DNA from: Cupriavidus pauculus
GTDB taxonomy: Bacteria > Pseudomonadota > Gammaproteobacteria > Burkholderiales > Burkholderiaceae
Assembly: GCF_022179805.1 (NCBI RefSeq)
Contig: NZ_BPUO01000020.1
Span: forward strand, 1 to 64,000
DNA: 64,000 nucleotides
Reading direction: 5' to 3'
Position 1 is the first letter of the stretch; every line of letters begins with the position of its first letter. Below the pieces are notes generated by a model. The model had not been told where the DNA came from, searched no databases, and saw only the letters and a program-made list of their open reading frames with translations. The translations under genes and the position numbers were made by a program. This document shows positions 9,273-17,919 of the stretch, piece after piece.

Positions 9273-9307
9273 CCCGGCGCGGACCCCATCGGGGCATCCG
9301 CGCCGGG
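9273..9307 (-). other. Strong intercistronic hairpin between dctP and dctQ
   Basis: An 11-bp perfect inverted repeat, CCCGGCGCGGA (9273-9283) and TCCGCGCCGGG (9297-9307), with further pairing possible inside the loop. No T tract follows on the minus strand, so it is more likely an mRNA-stabilising or partial-attenuation structure behind dctP than a full terminator. The livK-livH gap carries a comparable element. Confidence 0.6.
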
Positions 9308-9345
9308 CCAACGGCACTAGACAACGGGCAGGGCAGGCGGACGAT

Positions 9346-10317
9346 TTACTTGCGGTAGGCGTCCAGGATGGCCTTGCCGTCGTCACCGGCGCTCTTGGCC
9401 CACTCGTTGACCATGACTTCACCCACCTTCTGCATGTCGGTCTTCAGTTGCGCCGACGGCGGCGCCACGGTCATGCCGTTTTTCGACAGCGTGGCCAGGT
9501 ATTCCTTGGTCTTCTGCTCCGAAACTTGCCAGCCGCGCTTCTCGGCGTCGGCCACGGCCTTGAGCAGTGCGTCCTGCGTGGGCTTGTCCAGCGCGTTGAA
9601 CGCCTTCTTGCTGACCACCAGCATGTTCTTGGGCAGCCAGGCGTCGACGGTGTAGAAGTACTTGACCGATTCCCAGACCTTGGTATCCACGCCGGTGGCG
9701 CCCGAGGACATGAACGAATTCACGGTGCCGGTGGCCAGTGCCTGGGCCAGGTCGGCGGCCTGGATCGTCACCGGCTGCGCGCTCACCAGCTCTGCGATCT
9801 TCGACGTGGCGGGGTTGTAGGCGCGCCACTTCAGGCCCTTCATGTCGGCGGCGGCGTTGATCGGCTTGTTCGCGTAGATGCCCTGCGGCGGCCAGGCCAC
9901 CGCGTAGAGCAGCTTTATGCCCTGGCGGTCCAGCACTTTGTCGGTGACCGGCTTCGATGCCTGCCAGAGCCGGTATGAGTCGGCATAGCTGGTGGCCAGG
10001 AACGGCACCGCGTCAACGCCATACACCGGATTTTCATTGGCCAGCAGCGACATCAGGATTTCGCCCATCTGCACCTGGCCGGTCTGCACGCCGCGCTTGA
10101 TCTCGTTGGCCTTGAGCAGCGAGCCATTGGGGTGGATCACGATCTTGAGCTTGCCGCCCGTCGCCTTTTCCACATCGTTGGCCATCTGCTGCAGGTTTTC
10201 CGTGTGCAGATTGGTGGCCGGGTAGCCGGTTGGCAGGTCCCACTTCGTATCCGCCCGTGCCGCCGTGGCGGCCAGCAGCAGTGCCGCCACCGCGACGGCC
10301 ATTGCCTTGACTCGCAT
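9346..10317 (-). CDS. dctP: TRAP transporter periplasmic receptor (DctP family)
   Basis: A 323-residue extracytoplasmic solute receptor. The N-terminus is a clear signal peptide (MRVKAMAVAVAALLLAATAARA, mature protein from about DTKW). The mature part has DctP-family blocks: GGKLKIVIHPNGSLLK, RGVQTGQVQMGEILMS, GLKWRAYNP and FMSSGATGVDTKVWESV. It would bind an organic anion in the periplasm and hand it to DctQM. It is the first gene of a leftward run with dctQ, dctM, dadA, nnr and a DMT gene. Divergent from a MarR-like regulator, across a gap with a candidate operator. Ligand unknown. Confidence 0.92.
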   Translation of the reverse strand: MRVKAMAVAVAALLLAATAARADTKWDLPTGYPATNLHTENLQQMANDVEKATGGKLKIVIHPNGSLLKANEIKRGVQTGQVQMGEILMSLLANENPVYGVDAVPFLATSYADSYRLWQASKPVTDKVLDRQGIKLLYAVAWPPQGIYANKPINAAADMKGLKWRAYNPATSKIAELVSAQPVTIQAADLAQALATGTVNSFMSSGATGVDTKVWESVKYFYTVDAWLPKNMLVVSKKAFNALDKPTQDALLKAVADAEKRGWQVSEQKTKEYLATLSKNGMTVAPPSAQLKTDMQKVGEVMVNEWAKSAGDDGKAILDAYRK

Positions 10318-10626
10318 TTCGATCTCTCCTGGTGTTGCGCATGGGCGCTTGCCCGACTGCGCGGGTTTGGACTACCTGGAACTGCCGCCGGCCCCAGGTC
10401 AGCAATGTTTGCGACATGGTCCGGTACCGCGGTCACGGCAATCGGCCTGGCTCTGCTTCAGTGCCCGTGACGGTAGAACGAATGCATCAATGCAAGGGAC
10501 GTGCCCAGCAACGAATTAATGTGTTCATGCTCATAATTCGCCGATAAACTGTCAAGCCAAAATTGCCCGCTGCCGCTTCGGGCTTTCACCTATCGCCACC
10601 GTTCGAACTGTCCGGAGACTTTGCCC
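10318..10626. other. Divergent regulatory region between dctP and the MarR-like gene
   Basis: This 309-bp gap must hold the promoters of both the leftward TRAP run and the rightward regulator. Apart from the inverted repeat annotated at 10512-10540, no confident -35/-10 pair or small ORF was found. TAAACT at 10545-10550 is a possible but weak -10 for the regulator gene. Confidence 0.5.
10512..10540. promoter_or_regulatory. Inverted repeat CGAATTA-N15-TAATTCG, candidate operator
   Basis: A perfect 7-bp inverted repeat (10512-10518 and 10534-10540) in an AT-rich patch 87 bp before the MarR-like gene. Size and location fit an operator for a winged-helix dimer controlling both divergent units. 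Binding is inferred from symmetry and position only. Confidence 0.45.
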
Positions 10627-11220
10627 ATGGCCCGCAAGCCCGCCCCAACCAGCCAAGCCGACGTGTCCGCGGACGCGGACGCGCAAGGCACGCGCGGCGC
10701 GCCGCTGACCCGGGCGGCAGGCGTCAATATCGTCTCGTCGGCGCACCTCGTCTCGGTGCGCAGCCCGGAATTGTCCGAATTCGAGTTCGGGCTGAACACC
10801 GCGTACAACGCCTATAGCCGGTGGGTGGTGCGCTGCATGGGCGCCGCCGGCGTGCGCGACCTGACCTTCCTGGACGTGCTGGTGCTGCACCATGTGAACC
10901 ATCGCGGCCGGGCTAAGCGGCTGGCCGACATCTGCTTCGTGCTCAATGTCGAGGACACGCATCTTGTGACCTATTCGCTGAAGAAGCTGGTCGGCCTGGG
11001 GCTGGTGGCCGGCGAACGGGTGGGCAAGGAAGCTACCTATGCCACCTCGGCGGCCGGCACCGAGGCCTGTGCCCGGTACCGGGAAATCCGCGAGCAGTGC
11101 CTGACCAGCAATTTCACCGAGGGAAGCGACGAAAACGTCGAGATCGGCGAGCTGGCGCGGCTGCTGCGGGTGCTGACCGGGCTGTACGAACAGGCGGCAC
11201 GCTCGGCAACTTCGCTCTGA
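10627..11220 (+). CDS. MarR-like winged-helix transcriptional regulator
   Basis: A 197-residue protein with a polar N-terminal tail of about 45 residues and a central winged-helix region. Recognisable parts are LTFLDVLVLHHVNHRGRAKRLADICFVL (split here as LTFLDVLVLHHV and RAKRLADICFVL), then EDTHLVTYSLKKLVGLGLVAGERVGKEA, read as recognition helix and wing. This matches the predicted MarR-type regulators of betaproteobacteria. ATG 10627 is chosen over TTG 10621. It is divergent from dctP and probably controls the TRAP/dadA run. Ligand unknown. A terminator was not seen after the gene. Confidence 0.75.
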   Translation: MARKPAPTSQADVSADADAQGTRGAPLTRAAGVNIVSSAHLVSVRSPELSEFEFGLNTAYNAYSRWVVRCMGAAGVRDLTFLDVLVLHHVNHRGRAKRLADICFVLNVEDTHLVTYSLKKLVGLGLVAGERVGKEATYATSAAGTEACARYREIREQCLTSNFTEGSDENVEIGELARLLRVLTGLYEQAARSATSL

Positions 11221-11344
11221 GGCTACGTACCCGAGGGTATTGGTCGGGAGGATTACGGCCGGCCGATAGGGGGCTGAGGGGCGCCGGATGCGCCACCGGC
11301 ACGGCGGGGCGTCCGGTTTTCCCGGCCTTGTCCGCCACTGCGGT

Positions 11345-11383
11345 ATTGCGCAATGCAAAAAGCGGTCTCCGACAAGGTACAAT
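11345..11383 (+). promoter_or_regulatory. Possible purL promoter with palindrome
   Basis: A -10-like TACAAT (11378-11383) lies 84 bp before the purL ATG. No good -35 stands 16-18 bp upstream. A perfect 10-bp palindrome ATTGCGCAAT (11345-11354) lies near the expected -35 region and could be an operator. Weak evidence. Confidence 0.3.
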
Positions 11384-11467
11384 AGCGGTTTCCCGACAGT
11401 CGGCATTCCATTCAGCAGTGCCGGCAGCCGCTTTGCCCCACCTCCTCGCCTCCTGACCGTACCGATC

Positions 11468-14400
11468 ATGGCGCATTTCTCGTGCTTCCCCGGCGCTTTG
11501 GCGCTTTCTGCTTTCCGTCAGCAACGCCTGCTTGCCGCTCTCCAACAAGTCGACACCGATATTGAATCGGTGCACGGCCAGTTCGTGCATTTCGTCGATT
11601 CGGACACGCCGCTGTCCGCCGAGGACCAGACGCGCATCGGCGCCATGCTGACCTACGGCGCACCGTTCGCGGCCCAGCCCGAGGGCGACCGCTTCGTGGT
11701 GATTCCGCGCTTCGGCACGATCTCGCCGTGGGCCAGCAAGGCCACCGACATCGCCCATAACTGCGGCCTGACCCACGTGCACCGCGTCGAGCGCGGCATC
11801 GAGATCACCGTGGTCTGCAAGAAGGGCCTGCTGCGTGGCCGCAAGTCGCTGGACGCCGGCACGCGTGCCGCCGTGGCCGCGCACCTGTTCGATCGCATGA
11901 CCGAGACCGTGATCGCCACGCGCGATGAAGCGGCCGGCCTGTTCCAGGAACTGCCGGCCAAGCCGCTGCAGTTCATCGACATTTCCGCCGGCCGCACCGC
12001 GCTGGAGGATGCCAATACGGCCATGGGCCTGGCGCTGTCGGACGACGAGATCGACTACCTGCTGGAAAACTACGGCAAGCTGGGCCGCAACCCGACCGAC
12101 GTCGAACTGATGATGTTCGCGCAGGCCAACAGCGAGCACTGCCGCCACAAGATCTTCAACGCCACGTGGACCATCGACGGCGTGACGCAGGACAAGTCGC
12201 TGTTCGCGATGATCCGCAACACGCACCAGCTGAACCCGCAGGGCTCGATCGTCGCCTATTCGGACAACTCCGCCGTGATGGAAGGCGATGTGGCCGAGCG
12301 TTGGTATCCGCGCGGCGCGAACCAGCAGTATGGCCGCCACGAGGCGCTGACCCATACGCTGATGAAGGTGGAAACGCACAATCACCCGACCGCGATCTCG
12401 CCGTTCCCGGGCGCCTCGACCGGCGCTGGTGGCGAAATCCGCGATGAAGGCGCCACCGGCCGCGGCGCCAAGCCCAAGGCCGGCCTGACCGGCTTCACGG
12501 TGTCGAACCTGATGCTGCCCGACGCTATCGAGGCCTGGGAAAACGACCGCGACACGGCCCAGCCGATGGCGCATCGCAATCCCGACGACAAGGCCGGCGT
12601 GACCGGCAAGCCGGACCGCATCGCGTCGCCGCTGCAGATCATGATCGACGGCCCGCTGGGCGGCGCCGCGTTCAACAACGAATTCGGCCGCGCCAACCTG
12701 GGCGGCTACTTCCGCGTCTACGAGCAGAATGTGGGCGGCACGGTGCGCGGCTATCACAAGCCGATCATGATTGCCGGCGGTATCGGCAACATCGACGCCG
12801 GCCACACGCACAAGAACCCGCTGCCGGCCGGCACCCTGCTGATTCAGCTGGGCGGCCCGGGCATGCGCATCGGGATTGGCGGCGGGGCCGCCAGCTCGAT
12901 GGCGACGGGTACCAATACCGCCGAGCTCGACTTCAACTCGGTGCAGCGCGGCAACCCCGAAATGGAGCGCCGTGCCCAGGAAGTGATCAATGCGTGCTGG
13001 CAGCTCGGTGAGGACAACCCGATCCTGTCAATCCACGACGTGGGCGCAGGCGGCATCTCGAATGCGTTCCCCGAACTGGTCGATGGCGCCGATCGCGGCG
13101 CGCGTTTCGACCTGCGCCAGGTGCATCTGGAAGAGTCCGGCCTGTCGCCGGCGGAAATCTGGTGCAACGAGTCGCAAGAGCGCTATGTGCTGGCCATCTC
13201 CCCGAACGAACTGTCGCGCTTCCAGGCCATGTGCGAGCGTGAGCGCGCACCGTTTGCCGTGGTGGGTATCGCCACGGAAGAAAAGCAGCTCCAGCTCGTC
13301 GACGCACACGTCGATGCCGCGCTGAATGAACATCACGCGGTGGACATGCCGATGGATGTGCTGCTCGGCAAGCCGCCGCGCATGCACCGCGACGTGCAGC
13401 GCGTGACGCGCGAACTGCCGCCCGTGGACGTGACCGGCATCTCGCTGGAACAGGCCGTGACCGACGTACTGCGTCATCCGACCGTTGCCAGCAAGTCGTT
13501 CCTGATCACGATCGGCGACCGTACGGTGGGCGGCATGAACGCACGCGACCAGATGGTGGGTCCGTGGCAGGTGCCGGTGGCCGACGTGGCCGTGACCACG
13601 CTCGACTACAAGGGCCGTGCCGGCGAAGCAATGACGATGGGCGAGCGTACGCCGCTGGCCGTGATCAATGCGCCGGCGTCGGGCCGCATGGCCATCGGCG
13701 AAGCGCTGACCAACCTGGCGGCTGCTCCGGTCAAGGACCTGAACAAGGTCAAGCTGTCGGCCAACTGGATGGCCGCCTGCGGCGTGGCTGGCGAGGACGC
13801 CAAGCTGTACGACACCGTGCATGCCGTGGGCATGGAGCTGTGCCCGGCACTGGGCATCAGCATCCCGGTGGGCAAAGATTCGCTGTCGATGCGCACCAAG
13901 TGGTCCGACGAAGGCGGCGACAAGGAAGTGGTGGCGCCGGTGTCGCTGATCATCTCGGCCTTTGCCGCCGTGGATGACACCGACAAGACCCTGACGCCGC
14001 AACTGCGTACCGATCTTGGCGAAACCGTGCTGATCGCGATCGACCTCGGCCGCGCGAAGAACCGCATGGGCGGCAGCATCCTGGCGCAAGTCACGCAGCA
14101 GGTGGGCGACAGCGCGCCGGACGTCGACAGCCCCGAGGATCTGAAGAACTTCTTCAACGTGATCCAGCGCCTGAACCGCGAGGACAAGCTGCTGGCCTAT
14201 CACGACCGCTCCGATGGTGGCTTCCTGGCCGCCGTGGCGGAAATGGCTTTTGCCGGCCATACCGGCGTGTCGCTGAACGTCGACATGCTGACGCTCGATC
14301 CGAATCAGGAGCAGGACTACGGCGACGCCAAGAACTGGGCGCAGCAGGTGGCCGAACGCCGCAACGACCAGACGCTGCGCGCACTGTTCTCCGAGGAACT

Positions 14401-15514
14401 GGGCGCCGTGATCCAGGTGCGTGCGCAGGAGCGTGACGCCGTATTCGCCGTGCTGCGCGAAGCCGGTCTGTCGGCCTGCAGCCATGTGATCGGCAAGCCG
14501 AACGCGAACGACCAGTTCGAGATCTATCGCGACGCCAAGAAGGTATTCGGCGCCGCCCGTGCCGACCTGCAGCGCACCTGGACCGAGGTGAGCTGGCGTA
14601 TCGCACGTCTGCGCGACAATCCCGCTTGCGCCGACAGCGAGTACGACAGCGTGCTGGACGCCGCGGACCCGGGTATCAGCCCCGTGCTGACCTTCGACCC
14701 GGCGCAGGACATCGCCGCACCGTTCATCGCCACGGGTAACCGTCCGCGCGTGGCCATCCTGCGCGAGCAGGGCGTCAATTCGCAGATCGAAATGGCGTAC
14801 AGCATGGACCTGGCCGGCTTTGACACGGTCGACGTGCACATGAGCGACCTGATCGCCGGCCGCGCCAGCCTGGCCGACTTCAAGGGCTTCGTGGCGTGCG
14901 GCGGCTTCAGCTACGGCGACGTGCTCGGCGCGGGCGAGGGCTGGGCCAAGACGATCCTGTTCAACGGCCAGATGGCCGAGCAGTTCGCGGCCTTCTTCAA
15001 CCGCCAGGACACGTTTGCCCTTGGCGTCTGCAATGGTTGCCAGATGCTGAGCAACCTGGCCCCGATCATCCCGGGCGCCGGCGCATGGCCGAAGTTCACG
15101 CGCAACCAGTCGGAACAGTACGAAGCGCGCTTCGTGACCGTGGAAGTCCAGCAGTCGTCGTCGATCTTCTTCGCCGGCATGGAAGGCAGCCGCATTCCCA
15201 TCGCCGTTGCACACGGCGAAGGATTTGCCGACTTCTCGCAACAAGGCGATATCCGCAAGGTCAACGTGGCACTGCGCTTTGTCGACAACCGTGGCGCGGT
15301 CACGCAAGCCTATCCGCTGAACCCGAACGGTTCGCCGGAAGGCATCACGTCGGTCACCACGGTCGACGGCCGCTTCACCGCGCTGATGCCGCACCCGGAG
15401 CGCGTCTTCCGCGCCGCCACGATGAGCTGGGCACCGGACGCCTGGAAGGACGTGGCCGACGGCGGCAGCCCGTGGATGCGCATGTTCCGCAACGCCCGCA
15501 AGTGGGTCGGCTGA
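11468..15514 (+). CDS. purL: Phosphoribosylformylglycinamidine synthase, single-chain PurL
   Basis: A 1348-residue cytoplasmic enzyme of de novo purine synthesis that converts FGAR, ATP and glutamine to FGAM. This is the large fused form, with a PurS-like N-terminal part, two AIRS-type synthetase repeats (blocks VETHNHPTAISPFPGA, GLTGFTVSNL, SIHDVGAGGISNAFPEL) and a C-terminal class I glutaminase. The nucleophile cysteine is in LGVCNGCQML and the His/Glu pair in MPHPERVFR. ATG 11468 starts MAHFSCFPGALALS, the normal N-terminus, although the frame stays open 180 bases upstream. It is monocistronic, with a terminator 23 bp after the stop. Confidence 0.97.
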   Translation: MAHFSCFPGALALSAFRQQRLLAALQQVDTDIESVHGQFVHFVDSDTPLSAEDQTRIGAMLTYGAPFAAQPEGDRFVVIPRFGTISPWASKATDIAHNCGLTHVHRVERGIEITVVCKKGLLRGRKSLDAGTRAAVAAHLFDRMTETVIATRDEAAGLFQELPAKPLQFIDISAGRTALEDANTAMGLALSDDEIDYLLENYGKLGRNPTDVELMMFAQANSEHCRHKIFNATWTIDGVTQDKSLFAMIRNTHQLNPQGSIVAYSDNSAVMEGDVAERWYPRGANQQYGRHEALTHTLMKVETHNHPTAISPFPGASTGAGGEIRDEGATGRGAKPKAGLTGFTVSNLMLPDAIEAWENDRDTAQPMAHRNPDDKAGVTGKPDRIASPLQIMIDGPLGGAAFNNEFGRANLGGYFRVYEQNVGGTVRGYHKPIMIAGGIGNIDAGHTHKNPLPAGTLLIQLGGPGMRIGIGGGAASSMATGTNTAELDFNSVQRGNPEMERRAQEVINACWQLGEDNPILSIHDVGAGGISNAFPELVDGADRGARFDLRQVHLEESGLSPAEIWCNESQERYVLAISPNELSRFQAMCERERAPFAVVGIATEEKQLQLVDAHVDAALNEHHAVDMPMDVLLGKPPRMHRDVQRVTRELPPVDVTGISLEQAVTDVLRHPTVASKSFLITIGDRTVGGMNARDQMVGPWQVPVADVAVTTLDYKGRAGEAMTMGERTPLAVINAPASGRMAIGEALTNLAAAPVKDLNKVKLSANWMAACGVAGEDAKLYDTVHAVGMELCPALGISIPVGKDSLSMRTKWSDEGGDKEVVAPVSLIISAFAAVDDTDKTLTPQLRTDLGETVLIAIDLGRAKNRMGGSILAQVTQQVGDSAPDVDSPEDLKNFFNVIQRLNREDKLLAYHDRSDGGFLAAVAEMAFAGHTGVSLNVDMLTLDPNQEQDYGDAKNWAQQVAERRNDQTLRALFSEELGAVIQVRAQERDAVFAVLREAGLSACSHVIGKPNANDQFEIYRDAKKVFGAARADLQRTWTEVSWRIARLRDNPACADSEYDSVLDAADPGISPVLTFDPAQDIAAPFIATGNRPRVAILREQGVNSQIEMAYSMDLAGFDTVDVHMSDLIAGRASLADFKGFVACGGFSYGDVLGAGEGWAKTILFNGQMAEQFAAFFNRQDTFALGVCNGCQMLSNLAPIIPGAGAWPKFTRNQSEQYEARFVTVEVQQSSSIFFAGMEGSRIPIAVAHGEGFADFSQQGDIRKVNVALRFVDNRGAVTQAYPLNPNGSPEGITSVTTVDGRFTALMPHPERVFRAATMSWAPDAWKDVADGGSPWMRMFRNARKWVG

Positions 15515-15536
15515 TCGAACCCGTTGCCCTCAGGAA

Positions 15537-15563
15537 AACGCCCGCTGATGCGGGCGTTTTTTT
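15537..15563. terminator. Rho-independent terminator after purL
   Basis: A stem AACGCCCGC/GCGGGCGTT with a TGAT loop, followed by seven T on the plus strand. The minus strand reads the same stem followed by TTTT, so it may also serve the convergent hypothetical gene. Confidence 0.9.
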
Positions 15564-15580
15564 ACGTCATGAGAATGATC

Positions 15581-15922
15581 TCAGACAGGCGCGGATACCG
15601 CCGCTTCGGTCTCGTTTTCGACCGTCTGCGGGGTTTGCGTGGCAGGCGGGCGCGGGCGCTCGCTCCATGGCAGGTAGCGGGAATAGAGCAGCCGCATGCG
15701 GTCGGCGCCGGGCGGCACAGGGATCTCGCCGCGCACTTCCATGAAGGCGACGGTTGCCTGCAGCAGCTTCGATTGCGCGTAGCGGTCGCGCATTGGCAGG
15801 TGGGGGTGGAGTTCGCGCCAGCGGCCGCCGGTGCATTCGATATGCGGCATGCCGAGCGCGCAGTAGACCACCCCGCTGGAGTATAGGTGCCACATGTACC
15901 AGTAGCCGCTCGTCACGCCCAT
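15581..15922 (-). CDS. Hypothetical protein, 113 residues
   Basis: I do not recognise this family. The protein starts MGVTSGYWYMWHLYSSGVVY and has a compact, aromatic-rich N-terminal region with a Cys/His-containing segment (CALGMPHIECTGGRW). A basic middle part (MRDRYAQSKLLQ) and a proline/glutamate-rich tail follow. No signal peptide or clear membrane segment is seen. ATG 15922 is preferred because the upstream in-frame residues have the low-complexity look of non-coding sequence. It is convergent with purL and shares its terminator region. Codon use looks normal for the window, so it is probably a real lineage-specific gene. Confidence 0.6.
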   Translation of the reverse strand: MGVTSGYWYMWHLYSSGVVYCALGMPHIECTGGRWRELHPHLPMRDRYAQSKLLQATVAFMEVRGEIPVPPGADRMRLLYSRYLPWSERPRPPATQTPQTVENETEAAVSAPV

Positions 15923-16061
15923 ATGTCTTGAATCTCCGGCCCGATGCCGGGACGGATGTCCGGCTCTGTCGGGCCCTTCAGATCTTACTGAGGGCGGCGG
16001 GACGTTGGAACCCGCAAGCTGCACCAGTGTGTTACCAAGCGCGCCAAACCGCACGCACAAA

Positions 16062-16092
16062 CAAAAACCGGCGCACAGGCGCCGGTTTTTTT
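16062..16092. terminator. Bidirectional rho-independent terminator after ppiC
   Basis: A stem AACCGGCGC/GCGCCGGTT with an ACAG-type loop, flanked by A5 on one side and T7 on the other, so it reads as a stem plus T tract on both strands. It lies 18 bp beyond the ppiC stop and closes the leftward selO-ppiC run. Confidence 0.9.
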
Positions 16093-16109
16093 GCTGCAAT
16101 GGCAACGAA

Positions 16110-16904
16110 TTACTGAATCTTTGCCTTGTCCTTGAGCGTCTTCATCATCGCCTGGAACTGCTCGCGCTGCCAGGCCTGATCGCCCATCAGCATTTGCTGC
16201 AGCTGAGGCTTCACTTCCTCGAACGTCGGCACCTTGGCATCGCGCACGTCCACGAGTTCGATGATGTGCCAGCCAAACTGCGACTTGACCGGCGTATCGG
16301 TCATCTGGCCCTTCTTGAGGCCGGTCATCGCGGCCGAGAATTCCGGCACGTAGCTGCTGCTGTTGGCCCAGTCCAGGTCGCCGCCGTTGGCTGCCGAGCC
16401 GGTGTCCTTCGACGATGCCTTGGCCACGTCCTCGAACTTGGCGCCGCCCTTGATCTTGGCGATCAGTGCCTTGGCGTCAGCTTCCTTTTCCACGAGGATA
16501 TGGCGGGCGTGGTATTCCTTGCCATTGCCGAACTGGCTCTTGATCTTGTCGTACTGCTTGCGCAGTTCGTCGTCGCTGGCGCCGTGCGTGCGGACGTAGT
16601 CTTCGAACACCGCGCCGGCCAGCACGTTCAGGCGGGCCTGCTCGAGCTGGTCCTGAATGTCGTCGCGCTGCAGGATGCCGCGCTTGGAGGCTTCCTGCAC
16701 CAGCAGTTCCCGGTCGATCAGCATGGTGCGTGCACGGTCGCGCAGTTCGGGCGAGGCGGGCTGGCCGGTGCCGGCGATCAGCTTGTCCACCTTGGCCGAC
16801 GGGATGGGCTTGCCATTCACAACGGCGGCGTTCTGGGCGAACACGGGCAGGCTGCCAGCAGCGAGCACAGCCGCCAGGCTGAACGAGAGGACGGTGGTCT
16901 TCAT
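16110..16904 (-). CDS. Parvulin-type peptidyl-prolyl isomerase (PpiC/PrsA-like), periplasmic
   Basis: A 264-residue exported foldase. It has a signal peptide (MKTTVLSFSLAAVLAAGSLPVFA, cut before QNAAV), a SurA-like N-terminal helical part (VNGKPIPSAKVDKLI, LIDRELLVQEASKRGI) and a PpiC rotamase domain. Parvulin marks are YHARHILVEKE, FEDVAKASSKDTGSAANGGD and FGWHIIELVDVR. It would isomerise Xaa-Pro bonds or chaperone exported proteins. ATG 16904 is chosen because it gives the signal peptide. It is the last gene of the selO-msrB-yciB-bolA-ppiC run. Confidence 0.93.
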   Translation of the reverse strand: MKTTVLSFSLAAVLAAGSLPVFAQNAAVVNGKPIPSAKVDKLIAGTGQPASPELRDRARTMLIDRELLVQEASKRGILQRDDIQDQLEQARLNVLAGAVFEDYVRTHGASDDELRKQYDKIKSQFGNGKEYHARHILVEKEADAKALIAKIKGGAKFEDVAKASSKDTGSAANGGDLDWANSSSYVPEFSAAMTGLKKGQMTDTPVKSQFGWHIIELVDVRDAKVPTFEEVKPQLQQMLMGDQAWQREQFQAMMKTLKDKAKIQ

Positions 16905-16939
16905 GGAGTCAGGTCTGAAAGTAGCGAGAGCGCGTCGCG

Positions 16940-17224
16940 TCATGCTTCGCGGGATTGATATTCTTGGTCGGTGTACGCGCTGACGGCCAGCGCATGAATT
17001 TGCGAGGGGAATAGTTCGCGCAGCGCATCATACACCATACGATGTCGCGCAACGCGCGAATGCCCGGCGAACCGGTTGCTGACGATAAGAACGTTGTAAT
17101 GCCCCCCACCGGAGGCTGCGCCGGCGTGGCCCGCGTGGGCCGCGCTGTCGTCATGCACATGCAGGTGGGTGGGTTCGAGCGCCGCGCGCAGCAGCGTCTC
17201 GATGGTGGCGGGATCGGCTGCCAT
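16940..17224 (-). CDS. bolA: BolA-family protein
   Basis: A 94-residue BolA-type protein with the conserved block SNRFAGHSRVARHRMVYDAL and the C-terminal IHALAVSAYTDQEY. BolA proteins partner with monothiol glutaredoxins in iron-sulfur handling and some act as transcription factors. A histidine-rich insert (HVHDDSAAHAGHAG) lies before the core. This start gives the usual size. It sits 35 bp upstream of ppiC and 46 bp downstream of yciB, in the same transcription direction. Confidence 0.92.
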   Translation of the reverse strand: MAADPATIETLLRAALEPTHLHVHDDSAAHAGHAGAASGGGHYNVLIVSNRFAGHSRVARHRMVYDALRELFPSQIHALAVSAYTDQEYQSREA

Positions 17225-17270
17225 GGGTAAATCCTTCCGAACGGTGAACGGGCAGGGCGGGGCGTTCCGG

Positions 17271-17825
17271 TTATTCGGAACGGCCTTCCTGGGACGGGGT
17301 TTCCTGGATGTGGCGCGACAGCCAGAGGCTCTGCGCCACAATGAAGACGACCATCAGGCCCATGCTGCCGAACAGCTTGAAATTGACCCAGGTGTCCGTG
17401 GAAAACTGGTAGGCGACGTACAGGTTCAGCACGCCCATCGCGGCGAAGAACGCGGCCCAGGCAACGTTGAGCCGGCCCCACATCGCGTCGGGCAGCGTCA
17501 CCTGCTTGCCCATCATGGCGCGGATCAGGTTCTTGCGCCAGCCAATGACCGACCCGATCAGCGTGACCGCGAACAGCCAGTACAGCACCGTGGGCTTCCA
17601 CTTGATGAACGTTTCGTTGTGCAGCAGGATGGTTGCGCCGCCAAACACGCCGATGATCACCAGGCTGACCCATTGCATCGGCTCCACCTTGCCATGGCGG
17701 ATACGCACCCAGGCAATCTGCAGCACCGTCGCCACAATGGCCACCGCGGTGGCCGGATAGATGCCAAACAGCTTGAAGGCGACGAAGAAGAGGATGACCG
17801 GGAGTAGGTCGAAAAGAAATTTCAT
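17271..17825 (-). CDS. yciB: Inner membrane-spanning protein YciB (septation protein A)
   Basis: A 184-residue membrane protein with five to six hydrophobic segments, matching the IspZ/YciB family linked to cell-envelope synthesis and intracellular septation. Typical blocks are MKFLFDLLPVILFFVAFK, GGATILLHNETFIKWKPTV, GRLNVAWAAFFAAMGVLNLYVA and FKLFGSMGLMVVFIVAQ. ATG 17825 gives the conserved MKFLFDLLP N-terminus. It lies in the middle of the leftward run between msrB and bolA. Confidence 0.94.
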   Translation of the reverse strand: MKFLFDLLPVILFFVAFKLFGIYPATAVAIVATVLQIAWVRIRHGKVEPMQWVSLVIIGVFGGATILLHNETFIKWKPTVLYWLFAVTLIGSVIGWRKNLIRAMMGKQVTLPDAMWGRLNVAWAAFFAAMGVLNLYVAYQFSTDTWVNFKLFGSMGLMVVFIVAQSLWLSRHIQETPSQEGRSE

Positions 17826-17919
17826 GCGGACCAAATCAGGTTGGCGGACCCGGCACATGGCCGGGCCTGCTGGCAATCCGCCTGGCGGATTGGACGTGGC
17901 GTCCGGTGTGCGGGTGGCG

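Noticed and set aside
13028..15394. A 788-codon minus-strand open frame inside purL
   Set aside because: Antisense to the intact PurL reading; composition is that of a mirror frame, with no recognisable motif or ribosome site.
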